This document shows, one piece after another, positions 59,987-64,000 of a stretch of 64,000 nucleotides of DNA (the first letter of the stretch is position 1; every line of letters starts with the position of its first letter). This DNA is from REEB48 sp964355085. GTDB lineage: Bacteria > Patescibacteriota > Minisyncoccia > UBA6257 > 02-FULL-45-10c. The stretch covers positions 1 through 64,000 of the forward strand of contig CAYHBW010000001.1 in the NCBI GenBank assembly GCA_964355085.1, read 5' to 3'. The position numbers were made by a program, and so were the translations under genes. Below the pieces are notes generated by a model. The model made no database searches. It worked only from the letters and a program-made list of their open reading frames with translations, and had not been told where the DNA came from.

Positions 59987-60707
59987 AATTCATTATTCCC
60001 AACATAAAAAGCAAGTACCTGAACAATACGAATAATATCTCAAATCCGTATTTCGCGCTGCTTAAGAATCCGATCATCGAAGCTTCCGGAAAATAACGCG
60101 TGGTGATCGGTATCTCATTTATCTTGGCTCCCGCTATCTTCAGCTGGACAAGGATTTCAGTATCAAAAACAAAATCATCAGAATTGAGTTCCAAGGGCAG
60201 GCTCATGGCTCTCCGGCTATAAGCGCGGAAACCGGAATGATATTCGCTTAAATTCATGCCAAGAACCAGATTTTCCAATTTAGTGAGGAAAATATTGGCG
60301 ATAAATTTCCAATAAGGCATCCCGCCCTTAAGGGCATTTTGCGGAATTTTCATCCTTGATCCGATTACGGCGTCGCACTCTCCTTTTGCGACCGGGATGA
60401 TCAATTCCGGTATGAAAGAAGGATTATATTGAAAATCCGGATGGACCATGACAGCGATATCAGCACCTAATTTCAAAGCCTCTTTGTAACAGGTCTTTTG
60501 ATTGCCTCCGTAACCGCGGTTTTTCGGATGAACGAATACCTTGAGACCGAGCTGGGAGGCGACTTCAACCGTGTCATCCTTACTGGCATCATCAACTAAA
60601 ATAATATCGTCCACTACATCTTTGGGAATCGCGTCTAAAGTTATTTTCAAGGTTTTAGCGGCATTATATGCCGGCAATACCACAATGACCTTTTTATTAT
60701 TTATCAT
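59952..60707 (-). CDS. GT2 glycosyltransferase, dolichyl/polyprenyl-phosphate mannose synthase-like
   Basis: 251 residues. VIVVLPAYNAAKTLKITLDAIP, DIILVDDASKDDTVEVA, ADIAVMVHPDFQYNPSFI (metal-binding DxQ replaced by HPDFQY as in DPM1-like proteins) and EYHSGFRAYSR. The C-terminus has one hydrophobic segment (LFVLFRYLLFMLGIM). It would transfer a sugar to a polyprenyl phosphate, feeding the GT-C enzymes around it. 9 bp from the other GT2 gene. Confidence 0.92.
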   Translation of the reverse strand: MINNKKVIVVLPAYNAAKTLKITLDAIPKDVVDDIILVDDASKDDTVEVASQLGLKVFVHPKNRGYGGNQKTCYKEALKLGADIAVMVHPDFQYNPSFIPELIIPVAKGECDAVIGSRMKIPQNALKGGMPYWKFIANIFLTKLENLVLGMNLSEYHSGFRAYSRRAMSLPLELNSDDFVFDTEILVQLKIAGAKINEIPITTRYFPEASMIGFLSSAKYGFEILFVLFRYLLFMLGIMNYEQFRKVQRFS

Positions 60708-60716
60708 TGTTCCGGA

Positions 60717-61412
60717 TTAACCTAATAAATTAAATTTGAAAATATGCCAGATTGCGGAAACTCCGTCCTTCCAGTTTATCTTTTTGCCTTCCTCATAAGT
60801 CCTTCCGTAATAGGAAATCCCGACTTCATAGATTCTCCATCTGCCCCTGGAGACTCTCGCTACGATTTCGGGCTCGATGCCGAAACGCTTGGAAACAAGA
60901 TCGTCCTTGAAGCTGTCGACGACTTCTTTTCTGAAAACTTTATAACAGGCCTCCATATCGGTAAGATTCAGTCCGGAAAGCAGGTTGGAAAGCAATGTCA
61001 GGAATTTATTGGCCGAATAATGGATGATGTAAAGAACCCGATGCGGCTTGCTACCGATGAAACGGGAACCGAAAACTACATCGGCACGGCCGTTGATAAT
61101 CGGGGCCAGCAATTCCGGATATTCGGACGGATCATATTCCAGATCCGCATCCTGGATTATGACTATGTCTCCTGTTGCCTTCTGAAAACCGGTCCTGACC
61201 GCCCCTCCTTTGCCGGTATTCTTATCATGGAAAAAATATCTGATGTCCGGTATATTCTTGAGAATCTCCCTGGTGCCGTCTTTGGATCCGTCGTCCACCA
61301 CGATTATCTCCTTCTTCAATTTTCCGAGATCGACGGCTTTGATCTGACGGATTATCTCCTCGATCGTATTTTTTTCATTGTACGCAGGAATGATTACGGA
61401 AAGCTTGTTCAT
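60717..61412 (-). CDS. GT2 glycosyltransferase
   Basis: 231 residues. LSVIIPAYNEKNTIEEII, EIIVVDDGSKDGTREIL, DIVIIQDADLEYDPSEYPELL (DxD as DAD) and a final MEACYKVFRKEVV are the GT2/DPM1 blocks. RWRIYEVGISYYGRTYEEGKKINWKDG at the end matches the family's C-terminal motif. It is soluble. First gene of the minus-strand operon to 53740, divergent from the plus-strand GT-C gene. Confidence 0.94.
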   Translation of the reverse strand: MNKLSVIIPAYNEKNTIEEIIRQIKAVDLGKLKKEIIVVDDGSKDGTREILKNIPDIRYFFHDKNTGKGGAVRTGFQKATGDIVIIQDADLEYDPSEYPELLAPIINGRADVVFGSRFIGSKPHRVLYIIHYSANKFLTLLSNLLSGLNLTDMEACYKVFRKEVVDSFKDDLVSKRFGIEPEIVARVSRGRWRIYEVGISYYGRTYEEGKKINWKDGVSAIWHIFKFNLLG

Positions 61413-61455
61413 TCATAGATTATATCAAAAAAATAAGTTATATTACAATGACATT

Positions 61456-63111
61456 ATGAGAATCACCGACAAATTTTCCGGCCTCGATTTTTATGGGAAA
61501 GTCCTGGTTGCCATCCTGTTTTTCGCCATCGCAGTAAGAGCCGTCGGGATTTCATACGGGCTTCCGCTTTGGCTGATTGACGACGAACAGCCGTTCATTC
61601 TAGCGGCCATAAAGATGCTTCAACTCCATACCGTTATCCCCGGTCTCCATGGTCCGGAATTCGAAAACATACTTTATTATCCTCCTTATATCTCCTATCT
61701 TTATCTGGTTCCTTTCGCCGTCCTGCTCGGCATTCAATATATAATCAACCACGGAATCGGCGATCTACTCATACCGCTGATCGTAAGCGATTTGTCGCAA
61801 TTTTTCATCGCGGCCCGGCTGATGATGACAGCCATATCGCTCGCATCGATATTCCTGATATACAGGACAGGGAAAAATATCTTCGCTGACAGCCGCACGG
61901 GAATGCTTTCGGCTGTTTTCCTTTCAACCAGCTTGCTGCATATACTGCTGTCAATCACTTCCAGACACTGGCTCATAGTTTCCTTCTTCGGACTGCTGAT
62001 ATTTTATATACTCACCAACCCCGGATACGGAAACGGTAAAAAATACCTGTACGCAAGCGCCGCGGCCGGAATCGGAACGGGATTCAGCACGATAATAGCC
62101 GCATATCTGGCGCTGATCGCATTATGGTATTTTTTTGTCGAAGAAAATCCTATCCCGGCCGGAAAAATCGCCGCCTGCGCCGCGTTATTCTCCGTCCTGG
62201 CCGCAATACCGCTTCTTATCTATCCACAGAGTCTCGGATTCAGCGGAGATGTCACCACGGGCGCTTCTAAGACAGCCGCCGGAATCCTGGCAAGTCCGTT
62301 TCTTTTCCTGAAACCGATCGCTGTTTCCGAGCCGGTCATGGCTGTTTTCGCAGTTATCGGATTGACGTCGCTCTTCTTCGCCCGCAGAAACCTTCTCCTG
62401 ACCTTGTCCGCATTCATATACGGCTACAGCGCGTTGTTCTATGCCGCATTCCGGTATGAACATCGTTTCACTGCCGGAATCCTGCCGCTTATCGCGATTC
62501 TTGCGGCATACGGACTGGATAAATCATCAGAGCTCTTAAGAGACAGGAAAATCTATCTGATCCTTGCAATACCCTTAATTTTTTCAATGCAGCTCGGCCG
62601 TCTTATCCTGAATAACGACTCCCGCGTAATCGCGAGAACATGGATTGAGGAAAACATCCCGGCGCATGAAAAGATCCTTGTTTACGCTCGCCTCACCCGC
62701 CTTTCCGCCGATGCCGGCGCCATAGAAGAACAAAGAGCGGTAGACAGCGGATCTCTGCGTAAGGTAGATGAAGCGGAAATGAAGCTGCCTCCCGAACTCC
62801 GAGGATCTCCTTCATTCCACGCCCTTAACCTGTATTCGATTGATAACTTGGAATTTTTCGAAAACATATCTGAATACTCCGTGAAAAACGGTTACCGGTA
62901 TCTGCTTATAAGCGATGAGGACTTCGTATGGGGAAGAAGGGATTTCTCCCTGATGCAGGAATTCGCCGGAACCGGAAAGCTTATGCGGAAATTCGGATCG
63001 GATAATCCCGGATATTCGATTTCCATGACGCAGATTGCGGGAAATCCTCTGAAACTCTTCAACATGGAAGGATTCGGCCCTCCTCTCTCCCTTTACAGAA
63101 TCTCCGATTAA
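61456..63111 (+). CDS. GT-C membrane glycosyltransferase-like protein
   Basis: 551 residues from ATG 61456 (MRITDKFSG); the reading frame is open back to 61378, but that part overlaps the divergent gene and has no hydrophobic signal. About 11 helices occupy residues 20-400. The first external loop contains PLWLIDDEQPFILAAIKML, the expected acidic pair. The C-terminal soluble part includes LVYARLTRLSADAGAIEE. Its stop overlaps that of the convergent gene (TTAA). Confidence 0.85.
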   Translation: MRITDKFSGLDFYGKVLVAILFFAIAVRAVGISYGLPLWLIDDEQPFILAAIKMLQLHTVIPGLHGPEFENILYYPPYISYLYLVPFAVLLGIQYIINHGIGDLLIPLIVSDLSQFFIAARLMMTAISLASIFLIYRTGKNIFADSRTGMLSAVFLSTSLLHILLSITSRHWLIVSFFGLLIFYILTNPGYGNGKKYLYASAAAGIGTGFSTIIAAYLALIALWYFFVEENPIPAGKIAACAALFSVLAAIPLLIYPQSLGFSGDVTTGASKTAAGILASPFLFLKPIAVSEPVMAVFAVIGLTSLFFARRNLLLTLSAFIYGYSALFYAAFRYEHRFTAGILPLIAILAAYGLDKSSELLRDRKIYLILAIPLIFSMQLGRLILNNDSRVIARTWIEENIPAHEKILVYARLTRLSADAGAIEEQRAVDSGSLRKVDEAEMKLPPELRGSPSFHALNLYSIDNLEFFENISEYSVKNGYRYLLISDEDFVWGRRDFSLMQEFAGTGKLMRKFGSDNPGYSISMTQIAGNPLKLFNMEGFGPPLSLYRISD

Positions 63112-64000
63112 AACCGCAAAAGACCGATACGCTCGGATATCCGTCCGATATTCATCAGCACGTCAAAGGCGGTATTTAAAATGAGCACGGAAGAAATCGG
63201 AATCAGCACCCGCATCGGAATCATCCTGCTGAATGATGCCTGCGCTCCGAGACCGGCGAAAACAGCCATCATTGGATAGACCAGAAAGCGGTAACGCGTC
63301 TCGACGATTATGAAAATAACCGCCAGAGGCATCATCAGTGCCATGTAAAAAAGCCACGACGCCCTGTCTCCGTATCCGGACGGCTTATTCCGGCACAACC
63401 ATATTCCTAAAAATCCGAAAAGAAAAATAACTGCGGAATAAAGCGAAGAAAGCGCCATGGTGGCCGCCTGGCTCGCCCCGTTTAAATGGAACCAAAAAGC
63501 CGTAGGCCTGGCAAAACTGAAATATATCGAAATCCTGTTCAGGGTTATCCTCATGAATTCGGCGGGGTTCCGGAATATGAAAATGACCGCCTCCTTTGCA
63601 AGCAGCCGGGTTCCGGATATTTTTCCATACTGCGCGATCGCCTCGTCATTCCGCGCGTGCGGTTCAAGCTCTCCGCTTGCGCCCGGATGGTTGCCTGCCG
63701 CGAGATCAATGCCATACGCCAAGTTTGTAGGTATGAATGTCCGGTAAATAATGAAATTCCTTATGATCCATGGGGAAAAAATAAGCGCTGAAGCGGCGAA
63801 AAAAACCGCCAGATGCCTCATTCTGTCCCGGGAAATCAGATATCCGGCGGCGGGCAGGAACAGAAGCATCGACGGAGTCCGCACAAGGGCGGCGGCGCCG
63901 AAAGAAATCCCTGCTAGGAAAATTCCCGGAATCGAAATGTCTTCCCCGTCGACAGACCGGAAAAACAGGAAAATCGCGAGCGCAACCAGAAAAACTCCGA
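63108..64000 (-). CDS. GT-C/PMT-like membrane protein, C-terminal part (runs off window)
   Basis: I read the minus strand back from 63884 to the window edge and the frame stays open, giving ...LVALAIFLFFRSVDG..GIFLAGISFGAAALVRTPSMLLFLP, so the true start lies beyond 64000; the internal GTG at 63884 is not a start. About 297 codons are present. Features: helices with LVRTPSMLLFLPAAG (the family's LxRP-type cytoplasmic loop), SPWIIRNFIIYRTFIPTNLAYGIDLAAGN and ETRYRFLVYPMMAVFAGLGA, all characteristic of GT39-like proteins. It is the last gene in the window. Confidence 0.88.
   Translation of the reverse strand, partial: GVFLVALAIFLFFRSVDGEDISIPGIFLAGISFGAAALVRTPSMLLFLPAAGYLISRDRMRHLAVFFAASALIFSPWIIRNFIIYRTFIPTNLAYGIDLAAGNHPGASGELEPHARNDEAIAQYGKISGTRLLAKEAVIFIFRNPAEFMRITLNRISIYFSFARPTAFWFHLNGASQAATMALSSLYSAVIFLFGFLGIWLCRNKPSGYGDRASWLFYMALMMPLAVIFIIVETRYRFLVYPMMAVFAGLGAQASFSRMIPMRVLIPISSVLILNTAFDVLMNIGRISERIGLLRF

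Noticed and set aside
61378..61455. Extended start of the plus-strand GT-C gene
   Set aside because: The extension overlaps the start of the divergent GT2 gene and carries no hydrophobic or conserved residues.
1..64000. tRNA, rRNA, CRISPR, transposase or phage genes
   Set aside because: None was recognised on either strand; long repeats other than those listed were not seen by eye, though a computed search could find more.

Overview
The window is a gene-dense stretch of a bacterial chromosome with no gap over 300 bp. It most resembles a Patescibacteria/CPR genome, probably Parcubacteria-like. This placement is inferred from gene types: a PaaX/Cas2-like regulator with no CRISPR, a secreted lamin-tail-domain protein, Ser/Thr-rich repeat surface proteins, a peptidoglycan-binding surface protein and a very large glycan locus. 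No rRNA, tRNA, CRISPR array, phage or IS transposase was recognised.

Layout. (1) 1-5.2 kb: minus-strand housekeeping genes (gap, an MFS transporter, a DUF192 protein, a TrmH-type RNA methyltransferase with an in-frame insertion) and two small membrane proteins. A lone plus-strand lipoprotein/metalloprotease-like gene interrupts them with its own consensus promoter, strong SD and terminator. (2) 5.2-11.3 kb: a 1580-residue secreted protein (phospholipase C-like domain, three lamin-tail domains, Fn3-like domains), a membrane-anchored partner and a PaaX-like regulator. Two related palindromes lie on either side of the regulator, each next to a promoter. (3) 11.3-13.3 kb: a thiol-redox operon (DsbA-like, glutaredoxin, thioredoxin-reductase-like). 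(4) 13.3-17.9 kb: initiating glycosylphosphotransferase and flippase, then two secreted surface proteins. (5) 18-38.9 kb: a large minus-strand glycan locus. It holds an O-antigen-ligase/TPR protein, an ABC exporter, FemAB-like, a CMP-sugar synthetase, GT-B proteins, a sugar aminotransferase, a Gfo/Idh dehydrogenase, YdcF-like, GH57-like, SDR, IolB-like, methyltransferases, ATP-grasp and a separate pseB-pseC-neuB operon. (6) 39.1-41.9 kb: a plus-strand module of a TPP enzyme and an epimerase, preceded by a relic copy of the TPP gene start. (7) 41.9-64 kb: glycosyltransferases of GT2, GT4, GT-A and GT-C types, methyltransferases, a His-type sugar 3-dehydratase, a Nudix hydrolase, a capsule-type transferase and a split MDR + Gfo/Idh pair. 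The 47-51.7 kb part is visibly more AT-rich.

Working together (inference): nucleotide-activated sugars, including a pseudaminic/sialic-like nonulosonate, are made and assembled on undecaprenyl phosphate. The glycan is flipped by the Wzx-like protein and/or the ABC transporter, then polymerised or ligated by the O-antigen-ligase-like protein onto a surface acceptor. The adjacent Ser/Thr-rich secreted proteins are plausible acceptors. The most novel-looking elements are the twin palindromes around the PaaX-like gene, the palindromic insertion in the SpoU core, the relic/leader ORF at 39074 and the IolB/GH57-like/SDR sugar module.
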